Source: Actinomadura violacea (GTDB lineage Bacteria; Actinomycetota; Actinomycetes; Streptosporangiales; Streptosporangiaceae). From it: a stretch of 64,000 nt of DNA. Positions 1 through 8,012 of this stretch are shown in pieces. A program made the position numbers and the translations under genes. Below the pieces are notes generated by a model. It did not search any database. It saw only the letters and a program-made list of their open reading frames with translations, and had not been told where the DNA came from. The stretch lies in the NCBI RefSeq assembly GCF_017573465.1, contig NZ_JAGEPF010000001.1, positions 248,001 through 312,000 of the forward strand, given 5' to 3'. The first letter of the stretch is position 1; each line of letters opens with the position of its first letter.

Positions 1-159
1 GAGCCCGCCCACGGGGCCTGCGCCCCGCTGCCGCAACTGGCCTGGATCACCCCGCCCGACGAGCGCGCCCACCTCGCCATCACCTGGAACCAGGGCGTGG
101 TCTGCGGCGACGGCCACGTCTCGACGACCCCCCTCCGCCCCGGCCCCGCCCCCCACTGA
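1..159 (+). CDS. C-terminal end of an unidentified protein (partial)
   Basis: The window opens inside a reading frame that ends with TGA at 157-159. The visible 52 residues contain two cysteines and several tryptophans (LAWITPPDERAHLAITWN, then VVCGDGHVSTTP) and finish in a Pro-rich tail. I do not recognise the family; a secreted or surface protein is possible. The 126 bases between this stop and the oxidase start at 286 hold no recognisable feature. Confidence 0.55.
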   Translation, partial: EPAHGACAPLPQLAWITPPDERAHLAITWNQGVVCGDGHVSTTPLRPGPAPH

Positions 160-285
160 CGGCGGCGCCAAGGTTCCGGCACGGTCTCTCCACGTTTCTC
201 CCGGTCCGGCCGCTGATCGTTTCGGGGTGACCCGTCCGGGGACGCCCCGATCGGAGCCGGGCGGCGCGGCGGGGACGGGGGACGG

Positions 286-1701
286 ATGGGGCTGCTCGAC
301 CGCAGGGCGGTGCTGTGGATGTCGGTGGGCGGGGTTGTGGCGCCGGTGCTGGCGGGGCGGCGGGGTGCGGCGGAGGGTGTGCCGGTCGCGTTCTCGGTGC
401 CGATGACCGTGCCCGTCGAGGCGCGGCCGGTGCGGTCGACTCGGGACGCCGATCTCTACCGGCTCGTCGCGGCGCCCGCGTGGGCGGAGATCCTGCCCGG
501 TGTGCGGACGCCGGTGCTCGCGTACAACGGCGCGTTTCCCGGTCCGACGATCCGGGCGCGCGCGGGGCGACGTGCGGTGGTCGAGTACGTGAACCGCCTA
601 GGCGGGCCGACGACGGTGCACCTGCACGGCGGCGAGGTGTGGCCGGAGGACGACGGTGGCCCGATGGACCTGGTCGCGCCGGGCACCGCGAGGCGCTACC
701 ACTATCCGGACCGGCAGCGCGCGGCGACGCTCTGGTACCACGACCACGCGCACCATCTGGAGTCCGAGCACGTGTACCGGGGGCTGGCCGGGACCTACGT
801 GTTGCACGACCGCCACGAGGCGGCGCTCGGGCTCCCCAGCGGACGCTTCGACGTGCCGATCGTGCTGAAGGACGCCCGTTTCGGCGCCGACGGCAGGCTC
901 GTCTACATTCCCGGGGACTTCGCCGGGCGCACCACCATTCTCGTCAACGGCCGCCCGCAGCCCTACTTTCGCGTCGCGGCCCGCAAATACCGGCTGCGGC
1001 TGCTGAACGCCGCGAACATGCGGTTCTTCAAGGTGCGGTTGTCGACGGGCGACGCGTTCCAGCAGATCGCCACCGACCGGGGGCTTCTCCCGGCTCCGCT
1101 GACCACCACCGAGCTTCCGCTGTCGCCGGGGGAGCGCGCCGACATCGTCGTGGACTTCTCCAGATACGCGCCCGGCACGCGGATCGTGCTCCGCAACGGT
1201 TTCTCCACGCACCCGGCGACGGACGCCGTTCTCCGCTTCGACGTGTGCGGTCGCGTCCGTGACGGCAGCCGCGTCCCGGAACGGCTCACCGCCCTGCCCA
1301 CCCTGCGTCCCACCACCGTGACCAGGGAGTTCCGGCTCTCGATGGACGAGAGAACCGGCATGGGATTCATCAACGGCCGCGCGTTCGACCCCGCCAGGAT
1401 CGATTTCACCGTCGCGCGCGGCGCCACCGAGACATGGCGGATCGTCAACGACAACCAGGTGATCGAGCACAATTTCCATGTCCATCTCGCGGCCTTCCGG
1501 GTGCTGGACCGCAATGGCGGCCCGCCGCTGCCCACCGAACGCGGCCTCAAGGACACCGTGATGCTGCCGCCCGGCGGGTCCGTGCGGATCCGCGTGTCGT
1601 TCGACCCCCGCTACAGCGGCGACTACGTCTACCACTGCCACGTCATCGACCATTCCTCGATGGGCATGATGGGCCGGTTCCGCGTCGCCCGCCATCGCTG
1701 A
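286..1701 (+). CDS. Multicopper oxidase, Tat-exported
   Basis: A 471-residue multicopper oxidase that should couple one-electron oxidation of a substrate (metal ion, phenol or pigment precursor) to reduction of O2 to water outside the membrane. The N-terminus has a twin-arginine pair (DRRAVLW) before a hydrophobic stretch, fitting export of a folded cupredoxin. All four copper-ligand blocks are visible: HLHG near residue 112, WYHDHAHH near 150, HNFHVHL near 394, and HCHVIDHSSMGMM near 450, which carries the His-Cys-His bridge and an axial Met. This matches the CotA/bilirubin oxidase/CueO group; the substrate cannot be assigned. No copper chaperone or metal regulator is adjacent. The IclR gene begins 2 bases after the stop. 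Confidence 0.93.
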   Translation: MGLLDRRAVLWMSVGGVVAPVLAGRRGAAEGVPVAFSVPMTVPVEARPVRSTRDADLYRLVAAPAWAEILPGVRTPVLAYNGAFPGPTIRARAGRRAVVEYVNRLGGPTTVHLHGGEVWPEDDGGPMDLVAPGTARRYHYPDRQRAATLWYHDHAHHLESEHVYRGLAGTYVLHDRHEAALGLPSGRFDVPIVLKDARFGADGRLVYIPGDFAGRTTILVNGRPQPYFRVAARKYRLRLLNAANMRFFKVRLSTGDAFQQIATDRGLLPAPLTTTELPLSPGERADIVVDFSRYAPGTRIVLRNGFSTHPATDAVLRFDVCGRVRDGSRVPERLTALPTLRPTTVTREFRLSMDERTGMGFINGRAFDPARIDFTVARGATETWRIVNDNQVIEHNFHVHLAAFRVLDRNGGPPLPTERGLKDTVMLPPGGSVRIRVSFDPRYSGDYVYHCHVIDHSSMGMMGRFRVARHR

Positions 1702-1702
1702 G

Positions 1703-2593
1703 GTGCGCGGACGCGCCGCCGGGCTGACTACGATGAGGCGGCAGTCCCCGTGCGCAGAAAGCGAGTCCGAGTTGCCGCCGCGTGACCCGACGACGCCCCG
1801 CCGGACCGGCGCCGGCGCCGCCCGTCCGAAGGGCGCCTACCACGTGGAGGCGCTCGCGAAGGGGCTGCGCATCCTCGGGCTGTTCTCCGAGCAGCGGCCC
1901 GCGATGAAGCTGACCGACATCGTCGCCGAGACCGGCCTGCCGATGCCGACCGCGTTCCGGATGGCGGCCACGCTGGCCGCCGAGGGGTTCCTCGAGCAGC
2001 TGCCGGACGGCGCGTACCGGCCGGCGCCGAAGGTGCTCACGCTCGGCTTCTCCGCGCTGCGCAGCCTCGACCTCGTGCAGCTCGCCGAGGGGCCGCTGCG
2101 CCGGCTCGTCGAGGCGACCGGGCAGACGGCGAACCTCGGCGTGCTGTCCGGCGACCACGTCCTGTACCTGGTCAGGCTGCGCAACAACGACCTGGTGACG
2201 GCGAACATCCAGGTCGGGTCGCGGCTCCCGGCCGTCCGCACGTCCATGGGCAAGCTGCTGCTCGCCCAGCTGGACGGCGCCGAGCTGGACCGCGTGCTGA
2301 CCGGCGCGTCGTTCGCCGGGACGGCGGGCCCGAACGCCCTGGCCTCGCCGGACGAGCTGCGGCCCGCGCTGGCGGAGATCCGCGAGCGCGGCTGGGCGGT
2401 GCAGGACGAGGAGCTGGCCTACGGGCTGCGGTCGGTGGCGGGGCCCGTCCGGGACGCGTCGGGCGCGGTGGCCGCCGCGGTGAACGTGGCGGTGCCGGCC
2501 ACGGAGGTGTCGACGGCGCGGCTGCTGGAGGAGATCCGCCCGCTCGTGCTGCGGACGTGCGCCGAGATCACCCTGCTCCTCGGCGGCCGCTGA
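1703..2593 (+). CDS. IclR-family transcriptional regulator
   Basis: It has an N-terminal winged helix (YHVEALAKGLRILGLF, then LTDIVAETGLPMPTAFRM) and a C-terminal IclR effector-binding domain (TSMGKLLLAQL; VQDEELAYGLRSVAGPV). It is close in sequence to the IclR protein at 14031-14837: both share LPMPTAFR/IPMPTAFR, KVLTLG, LVTAN and TSMGKLLLA, so the two are probably paralogs. The GTG at 1703 lies directly behind the oxidase stop, suggesting read-through or coupled expression. An in-frame ATG at 1733 is an alternative start and neither has a strong ribosome site. Its targets may include the multicopper oxidase, but no operator was recognised here. Confidence 0.9.
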   Translation: MRGRAAGLTTMRRQSPCAESESELPPRDPTTPRRTGAGAARPKGAYHVEALAKGLRILGLFSEQRPAMKLTDIVAETGLPMPTAFRMAATLAAEGFLEQLPDGAYRPAPKVLTLGFSALRSLDLVQLAEGPLRRLVEATGQTANLGVLSGDHVLYLVRLRNNDLVTANIQVGSRLPAVRTSMGKLLLAQLDGAELDRVLTGASFAGTAGPNALASPDELRPALAEIRERGWAVQDEELAYGLRSVAGPVRDASGAVAAAVNVAVPATEVSTARLLEEIRPLVLRTCAEITLLLGGR

Positions 2594-2599
2594 CCCGCC

Positions 2600-3160
2600 T
2601 CACGGCCCGCTCGCGGCCTCCTCGCCCGCCTCGCCGTCCTTGTCGGGGACGAGGACGAGGCTGATGATGTGCCGGGCGCGGCCGTCGCCGGGTCCGGTGC
2701 GGGCGCGGCGGGCGACGACGGCCTCCAGCTCGTCGACGAGGTCGGCGAACTCCTCCTCGGTCACGTAGACCGCGCCCTGCCGGTAGAGGACGCCTTCGCG
2801 GGGCGGGTCGGCGTCGTCGCGGGAGAGGTAGCGGTCGAAGTCGGCCAGCACGGCGCCGGCGAAGACGGCGAAGGCCCGCCGGTGGTCGTCCTTGGTCATC
2901 GCGGCGCGCGCGTCCTCGTCGACGAGGGCCTTCTCCTGGCGGACGCGGTAGCTGCGCTCGACGGTGCCGCGGACGGGCCGCTCCCCGGCGACTTCGAGGA
3001 TGCCGGCCTGGGCGAGGGCGGCGACATGCCGGTACATGGTGGCCGGCGGGACGTCCGGGATCCGCTCGCGCAGCTGGGCGGTGGTCAGCTCACCGGCGCC
3101 GATGAGGGTCTGCAGGATGCGCAGCCGGACGGGGTGGAGGAGAAGGTCCGCGGTCGTCAC
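2600..3160 (-). CDS. ArsR-like winged-helix transcriptional regulator
   Basis: A 186-residue protein with an N-terminal winged helix-turn-helix: LLLHPVRLRILQTL, then TTAQLRERIPDVPPATMYRHV and a beta-wing. The rest is a helical region with many charged residues, as in actinobacterial helix-turn-helix proteins that control a neighbouring hydrolase or transporter. The GTG start at 3160 faces the TTG start of the hydrolase at 3240, and the 79-base gap contains three TGATAAC repeats. It probably represses both itself and the divergent hydrolase. No metal-binding cysteine cluster is present, so metal sensing is unlikely. Confidence 0.85.
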   Translation of the reverse strand: MTTADLLLHPVRLRILQTLIGAGELTTAQLRERIPDVPPATMYRHVAALAQAGILEVAGERPVRGTVERSYRVRQEKALVDEDARAAMTKDDHRRAFAVFAGAVLADFDRYLSRDDADPPREGVLYRQGAVYVTEEEFADLVDELEAVVARRARTGPGDGRARHIISLVLVPDKDGEAGEEAASGP

Positions 3161-3179
3161 TCCCTCATGCTCTCATAGC

Positions 3180-3222
3180 TGATAACGTTCTCGCCGTTGA
3201 TAACATTGCCACTGCTGATAAC
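3180..3222. promoter_or_regulatory. Three TGATAAC direct repeats at 18-base spacing (candidate operator)
   Basis: TGATAAC occurs at 3180-3186, 3198-3204 and 3216-3222, so the repeats start exactly 18 bases apart within the divergent gap between the regulator (2600-3160) and the hydrolase (3240). Such an AT-rich heptamer is rare in this GC-rich background, and the regular spacing suggests cooperative binding by the adjacent HTH protein. The last copy ends 17 bases before the hydrolase start, so occupancy would block transcription. The assignment to that regulator is inference from position. Confidence 0.6.
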
Positions 3223-3239
3223 AGTGAGAGGCGAGACCC

Positions 3240-4181
3240 TTGCCCGACACCGACATGACGGTCACCGCCGACGACGGGACCCGCCTTGCCGGCACCCTGA
3301 CCCTGCCGGACGGTCCCGGCCCGCACGCCGCCGTCCTGCTCCTGCACGGCTCCGGCCCCCTCGACCGCGACGGCAACACCCCCAGGCTCCCCGTGAACCT
3401 CGGCCCGCCGCTGGCGGCGGCGCTCGCCGCCGGCGGGATCGCGACGCTGTGCTACGACCGGCGCGGTGCCGGCGCCACGCCGGGCCGCTGGCAGGCCGCC
3501 GGCTTCACCGGCAACCGCCGGGACGCGGCCGCCGCCCTCGACGCGCTCGCCGCCCGCCCGGACGTCCGTGCCGACGCGGTCGGCGTCATCGGCCACAGCG
3601 AGGGCGCCCTGCACGCCATGGCCCTCGGCTCGCGGCCCGGCGTGCGGGCGGTCGTGCTGCTCGCCGGGTACGCCCGGCCGGGCGAGGACGCGTTCCGGTG
3701 GCAGGCCCGCTCGATCCTCGCGACGCTGCCCGCGCCCGCACGGCTGCTGCGGCGGCCGATCCGGGCGATCGGAAACCGGGTGCTCGCGCGGATCAGCAGG
3801 ACGAGCACGGACGTGGCGCGCGTCGCCGGGCTCCCCGTCAACGCCCGCTGGCTGCGGGAGAACCTCGTCCACGACACCCGGGACGACCTGGCCGCGATCA
3901 AGGCCCCGGTCCTGGCCGTCACCGGCGCGAAGGACCTCCAGGTCGACCCCGCCGACCTCGACGTGATCCGCGGGCTGGTGCGGGGCGAGGCCGAGGTCCA
4001 CCGCGTCCCCGGCCTCACGCACGTCCTGCGCCGCGACCCCGCCCGCCACACCCTGCGCTCCTACCGCCGCCTCCTGCGCGAGCCGGTCGACCCCGGCCTG
4101 CTCGCGCTCGTCACGTCCTGGCTCGCCCGCCGGCTCGACCCCGCCCCGTGCGGGACGTCCGCCGAGCGGCCGACGGCCTGA
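3240..4181 (+). CDS. Alpha/beta hydrolase (prolyl-oligopeptidase/dienelactone-like)
   Basis: Serine hydrolase fold of 313 residues. The oxyanion-hole region LLLHGSGPLDRDGN is near residue 35. The nucleophile elbow is GHSEG, and the acid (VTGAKDLQVDP) and histidine (PGLTHVLRRD) follow in order. It resembles large-lid esterases annotated as S9-like or YqkD-like. The TTG start is chosen because GAGAGG at 3226-3231 is 8 bases upstream; the next in-frame ATG (3255) lies too far from it. The divergent HTH gene and the three-repeat operator upstream suggest inducible control. The CPBP gene follows on the same strand after 43 bases. Natural substrate unknown. Confidence 0.88.
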   Translation: MPDTDMTVTADDGTRLAGTLTLPDGPGPHAAVLLLHGSGPLDRDGNTPRLPVNLGPPLAAALAAGGIATLCYDRRGAGATPGRWQAAGFTGNRRDAAAALDALAARPDVRADAVGVIGHSEGALHAMALGSRPGVRAVVLLAGYARPGEDAFRWQARSILATLPAPARLLRRPIRAIGNRVLARISRTSTDVARVAGLPVNARWLRENLVHDTRDDLAAIKAPVLAVTGAKDLQVDPADLDVIRGLVRGEAEVHRVPGLTHVLRRDPARHTLRSYRRLLREPVDPGLLALVTSWLARRLDPAPCGTSAERPTA

Positions 4182-4224
4182 CCCCCCGCCCCCGACGCAC
4201 AACACCAGAGAGGCATCCCCCCAC

Positions 4225-5076
4225 ATGACCACGTCGCTCCCGGCTCCCGCCGCCTCCCCCTACCGGCGGGACCTGATCATCTATCTCGCGATCGCCTTCG
4301 GCCTGGCCTGGGTGTCCTGGGCCGCGGCCATCGCGCTCGGCGGCTCGGTGGAGGACCAGGGCTCGCCCGCGTACCAGCCCTATGTGCTCGGCGCGTTCAG
4401 CCCGCTGATCGGCGCCCTGGTAATCCGGGTCCGCCGTCGGCGGCGCGGCGAGCCTGCTCCCGCGCACGCCGTCGCGACCCGCCGCGCGACCCTGGCCTGG
4501 GCGCCGCTGCTCCTGCTGCTCGCCGCCGCGATCGTGCTGGCGGGCGCGCTGATCGCGCACCAGGCGGGCGGTCCCGCGATCACCTCGCAGGACGCGAAGG
4601 ACGCGGTGGACAAGACCCCCGGGCTCCCGGTGTTCCTGTTCGGCATCCTGCTCACCGGCCCGCTCTCGGAGGAGCCCGGCTGGCGCGGCACGATGCTCCC
4701 GCGGATGCGCGCGTCGATGGGCCGCGTGCGGGCGGCGCTGCTGCTCGGCGTGATCTGGTCCGTGTGGCACCTGCCGCTGTTCTTCATCGACGGGAGCCGG
4801 CAGCACAAGCTGGGCCTGTCGAGCCCGAGCGGCCTGCTCTTCGCCGTCAGCGTCCTGCCGATGTGCCTGCTGACCGTCGCCGCCTACGAGCGCGCCGGGA
4901 TCGTCGCGTCGATGGCGGTGCACTTCGGGAGCAACCTGACGATGGTGCTGCTGGACGTGCACGCCCCGGTGACGATGGCGCTGATCATCGGGATCCAGGC
5001 GATCGCCGCGTCCGCTCTCCTGGCGGCCGCCCGCTCCCGCTACCGCACCCCCGCCGCCGCCCCGGCCGGGGCGTGA
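4225..5076 (+). CDS. CPBP-family intramembrane protease (CAAX protease/bacteriocin-processing)
   Basis: A polytopic membrane protein of 283 residues with about seven or eight hydrophobic segments. All three motifs of the Abi/CPBP (Rce1-like) glutamyl protease family are present: EEPGWRG near residue 151, the F/W-x-x-x-H motif as WSVWHLPLFF near 176, and HFGSN near 232. Family members cleave within membranes; in bacteria they act in bacteriocin self-immunity or protein maturation, but most have no known substrate. It may be co-transcribed with the hydrolase ending at 4181. Its stop is 4 bases from the stop of the convergent amidohydrolase. Confidence 0.88.
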   Translation: MTTSLPAPAASPYRRDLIIYLAIAFGLAWVSWAAAIALGGSVEDQGSPAYQPYVLGAFSPLIGALVIRVRRRRRGEPAPAHAVATRRATLAWAPLLLLLAAAIVLAGALIAHQAGGPAITSQDAKDAVDKTPGLPVFLFGILLTGPLSEEPGWRGTMLPRMRASMGRVRAALLLGVIWSVWHLPLFFIDGSRQHKLGLSSPSGLLFAVSVLPMCLLTVAAYERAGIVASMAVHFGSNLTMVLLDVHAPVTMALIIGIQAIAASALLAAARSRYRTPAAAPAGA

Positions 5077-5080
5077 CCCG

Positions 5081-6322
5081 CTAGGGGGCCTTGTGGAGCC
5101 GGCCGGCCTGCATGATCACCTTGAGGTTGGCCGGGTCCTGGAGGAGGGCGACGTCCCGCGCCGGGTCGCCCCGGACGACCAGGAGGTCGGCGAGGTACCC
5201 GTCCGCGAGGACGCCTACCTCGCCGGCCATGCCCATGACCTCGCCGCCCCACTTCGTCGCGGCGACGAGCGCCTCGGACGGGGTGTAGCCGAACAGGTCG
5301 ACGAACAGCTGCAGGTCGCGGGCGTTGCGGCCGATCGGGGTCTGCGGGAAGCCGTAGTCGCCGCCCGGCAGGACGCGGATGCCGCGCCGCCGCATCTCCG
5401 GGTACAGCGCGGTCTGCGCCTCCAACTGGGCGACCGACCCCATGCGCTCGGCCATAGCCCGGTCGATACCGAACTCCTCGGCCTCGTGGACGTTCGCCCA
5501 CATGATCCCGACGGCGGGGGCGGTGAAAAGCTCGTCCTTGTGCTCTTCGAGCAGGTCGAGGGCCTCCTCGTCGGCGTACGAGCAGTGGTACACCGACCGG
5601 AACCCGTTGCGGACGGCCAGCTTGATCGACTCGGGGTTCTGCGCGTGGCAGTTCAGCCACACGCCCGCCTCCCGCGCCGCCGCGCCGGCCGCCGCGGCCT
5701 GCCCGGCGGTGTACTGGGTCTGCATCGAGCCGCCGGGGACGAACACGTCGTCGTTGCTGAGCAGGAGCTTCACCGAGTCGAACCCGAGCGCGGCCTGCTC
5801 GGCGATGAAGCGCGCGACGCCCGTCGGGGTGGTGTTCTCGGCGCCGTGCCGGACGGGGTTGTTGTCGCGTTCGAAGCTCGCCGCGCGCAGCCGCGGGCCG
5901 GGCGTCCCGCCCGCCGCGATCCGGTCGCGGAGCCGGACCTCGACGTTGCCCGGCGTCAGCGAGCCGGCCGAATAGGCGCTGGTGAAGCCCGCGTCGAGGA
6001 GGATCCGGGCGTTGCGCTCGGCGAGCGCGAGGTGCTCTTCGGCGGTCGGCGGGTGCGCGAAGAACGACACGTCGACCGGCGGGTTGAAGCCGGGTTCGAG
6101 GTGCCCGACGGCGGACGGGAACGTCAGGTGCGCGTGCCCCTCGATCAGGCCCGGCATGACGGTCGCGCCCGTGCAGTCGATCACGGTGGCGCCGTCCGGT
6201 GCGGGTGAGCGCCCCGGACGGACGGCGGCGATGCGGTCGCCGCGCACGACGACCTCGCCGGGGAACGGCGCGCGGCCGGTCCCGTCGAACACCGATCCGC
6301 CGGTGAAGACGGTGTCGCCCAT
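5081..6322 (-). CDS. Metal-dependent amidohydrolase (imidazolonepropionase/prolidase-like)
   Basis: Amidohydrolase-superfamily enzyme of 413 residues. The HxH metal motif is in MPGLIEGHAHLTF, later metal histidines are in LNCHAQNPES and VYHCSYADEEALD, and the acid is in LPGGDYGFPQT. The small N-terminal beta-sandwich and C-terminal LADLLVVRGDPARDV are typical of the imidazolonepropionase/Xaa-Pro dipeptidase-like branch. The start is set at ATG 6322 because GAGGAGGT lies just upstream; a longer frame reaching 6346 would run into the operator palindrome. That palindrome (6340-6365) matches the one at the head of the catabolic operon, linking this gene to the same regulator. The substrate is probably a cyclic amide or lactone-like compound; this is not determined. 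Confidence 0.9.
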   Translation of the reverse strand: MGDTVFTGGSVFDGTGRAPFPGEVVVRGDRIAAVRPGRSPAPDGATVIDCTGATVMPGLIEGHAHLTFPSAVGHLEPGFNPPVDVSFFAHPPTAEEHLALAERNARILLDAGFTSAYSAGSLTPGNVEVRLRDRIAAGGTPGPRLRAASFERDNNPVRHGAENTTPTGVARFIAEQAALGFDSVKLLLSNDDVFVPGGSMQTQYTAGQAAAAGAAAREAGVWLNCHAQNPESIKLAVRNGFRSVYHCSYADEEALDLLEEHKDELFTAPAVGIMWANVHEAEEFGIDRAMAERMGSVAQLEAQTALYPEMRRRGIRVLPGGDYGFPQTPIGRNARDLQLFVDLFGYTPSEALVAATKWGGEVMGMAGEVGVLADGYLADLLVVRGDPARDVALLQDPANLKVIMQAGRLHKAP

Positions 6323-6339
6323 CCCGGACCTCCTCTCAG

Positions 6340-6365
6340 CTTTCAATGTATGAAAGTCACTTTCT
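6340..6365. promoter_or_regulatory. IclR-type operator palindrome, copy 1
   Basis: CTTTCA-ATGTA-TGAAAG (6340-6356) is an inverted repeat, followed after three bases by another half-site, CTTTCT (6360-6365). It sits immediately upstream of the amidohydrolase ribosome site. The same arrangement recurs at 13953-13978 beside the divergent IclR gene (14031). The two copies differ at only a few positions over 26 bases, which is strong evidence for one regulator acting at both sites. Confidence 0.7.
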
Positions 6366-6393
6366 CAAAGCGGTAGTCGCAGGGTAATCCAGG

Positions 6394-7164
6394 TCATGTC
6401 CGGACGCCACGGGCGAAGTCCAGCGACCTCGCGAAGATCCCGGCGACGTCCGGCGCGTTCCGCCAGATGTGGTCGGCGCCCTCGACCTGCCGGAACTCCA
6501 CCGGTACGCCCGCCGCGCGCAGGGCGTCCGCCATCCGCTCGCTCTGCGCCATGGGCACGAACCGGTCCGCCGTCCCGTGCCAGAGCTGGAACGGCGGCGC
6601 GCCGGAGTGGACGTGCGCGACGGGGCTGGCCTCGGCGGCGAGCTCCGGGATGTCGCCTGGCGGTGCGCCGAGCAGCCGCGCCTCCCGCGACGCCGGATCG
6701 CCGGGATCGGGCATCGCGGCCAGGTCGTACACCCCGTACCAGCCGACGACCGCCGCGATCCCCGGGCCGGTGAGCGCGGCGAGCGCCGCCAGGTGCGCCC
6801 CGGCCGACTCGCCCCACGCCACGATCCGCGACCCGTCGAACCCGTGCTCGGCGCCGTGGCCGCGCAGCCACCCCACCGCCGCCCGGACGTCGTCGAGCTG
6901 GGCCGGGTACCGCGCCTCGCCCGACAGCCGGTAGTCCACCGACGCGACCGCGAACCCGGCCTCGGCGATCCGCTCGAACGGGGACGGCCGCCAGCCCGCG
7001 AACTCGTGCCCGAAGTCGCGGCGGGTGCAGCGCTGCCAGCCGCCGCCGTGCACGAACAGCACGACCGGCGCCGCGTCCACCGGAGGCAGGTAGAGGTCGA
7101 GCAGCAGCGGCCGGTACCCGACCTCGGCCGCGTACTCGACGCCTTCCAGGACCCGCACGCTCAT
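6394..7164 (-). CDS. Alpha/beta hydrolase of the BD-FAE/esterase-lipase type
   Basis: A carboxylesterase-like enzyme of 256 residues. The oxyanion motif is HGGGW (VVLFVHGGGWQR), the nucleophile motif GESAGAH, the acid lies in HGTADRFVP and the catalytic His in EGADHIWRN. This order and spacing fit hormone-sensitive-lipase-like or BD-FAE esterases. ATG 7164 overlaps the stop of the upstream FAH gene (ATGA), so it is translated in the same operon. It could open an ester or lactone intermediate in the pathway served by the neighbouring SDR and FAH enzymes. Confidence 0.88.
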   Translation of the reverse strand: MSVRVLEGVEYAAEVGYRPLLLDLYLPPVDAAPVVLFVHGGGWQRCTRRDFGHEFAGWRPSPFERIAEAGFAVASVDYRLSGEARYPAQLDDVRAAVGWLRGHGAEHGFDGSRIVAWGESAGAHLAALAALTGPGIAAVVGWYGVYDLAAMPDPGDPASREARLLGAPPGDIPELAAEASPVAHVHSGAPPFQLWHGTADRFVPMAQSERMADALRAAGVPVEFRQVEGADHIWRNAPDVAGIFARSLDFARGVRT

Positions 7165-8012
7165 GAGGCGGTCCCGGCGGCGACGAACCGCTGCGTGATC
7201 GTCCCGACCCCCTCCAGCTCGCTGACCAGGACCTCGCCCGGCCGGACGAACCGCTTCGGGGTGCGGGCGTTGCCGACGCCCGGCGGCGTCCCGGTGAAGA
7301 CCAGGTCGCCGGGGCGCAGCCGGCAGACCCGCGACAGCCGGACGACCAGCTCCGGAACGTCGTAGATCATCGCCGACGTGCGCGCGCTCTGCACCGTCTC
7401 GCCGGACAGCCGACACGAGATCGCCAGGTCGGCGGGGTCGCCGAACGCGTCGGGGGTGACCAGCCAGGGGCCGGTCGGGCCGAAGTTCGCATGCGACTTG
7501 GCCAGGCTGAACTGCGGCTTCGCGCCCGCGAGCTGCGCCGTCCGCTCGGACAGGTCCTGGCCGAGGGTGATGCCGGCGACGTGGTCCCAGGCGTCCTCGC
7601 GGCGCACCCGGTACGCCTCCCGGGAGATCGCGACGACCGCCTCGACCTCCCAGTCCACCGTCTCGGACGGCAGCTCGACGTCGCAGACGGGCCCGGCGAG
7701 GCAGCTCGGGAACTTCGTGAACGTCACCGGCGCCGATTCCGGCGGGTATCCGGCTTCGGCGGCGTGCTCGGCGTAGTTGATCCCGATTGCGAACACCTGC
7801 GACGGCCGCGGGACGGGCGCGCCGAGATCCTCGACGGCGAACGGGACGCCCTGGGCTGCGTCCAGCCCGCCGGCCCAGGCGCGGAAGGCGTCCCACTCGG
7901 CGAAGACGGCCTGCGGGTCGGCCCCGAACCGCCCGCCGCTCGCCTCCGCCACGTCGATCGCCGCGTCGTCCACGATCACGGCCAGGCGGCCCTTGAGGTT
8001 GGCGATCCTCAC
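7161..8012 (-). CDS. Fumarylacetoacetate hydrolase-family protein (first of two)
   Basis: Member of the FAH superfamily, 283 residues. Seen are the entry motif VFAIGINYAEHAAEAG, metal-region acids in VDWEVEAVVAI, the GQDLSERT segment where family members have NDxSxR, and the C-terminal TGTPPGVG with PGEVLVSELEGVGTI. Family enzymes hydrolyse, decarboxylate or isomerise beta-diketo and 2-oxo-enol acids, usually from aromatic-ring catabolism. The GTG start at 8012 overlaps the stop of the second FAH gene (GTGA). The reaction cannot be distinguished from sequence alone. Confidence 0.9.
   Translation of the reverse strand: MRIANLKGRLAVIVDDAAIDVAEASGGRFGADPQAVFAEWDAFRAWAGGLDAAQGVPFAVEDLGAPVPRPSQVFAIGINYAEHAAEAGYPPESAPVTFTKFPSCLAGPVCDVELPSETVDWEVEAVVAISREAYRVRREDAWDHVAGITLGQDLSERTAQLAGAKPQFSLAKSHANFGPTGPWLVTPDAFGDPADLAISCRLSGETVQSARTSAMIYDVPELVVRLSRVCRLRPGDLVFTGTPPGVGNARTPKRFVRPGEVLVSELEGVGTITQRFVAAGTAS

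Noticed and set aside
598..1695. Long antisense frame over the multicopper oxidase, and many similar ones elsewhere
   Set aside because: High GC leaves antisense frames open by chance; composition is His/Arg/Gly-rich without domain motifs, while the sense strand encodes a complete enzyme.
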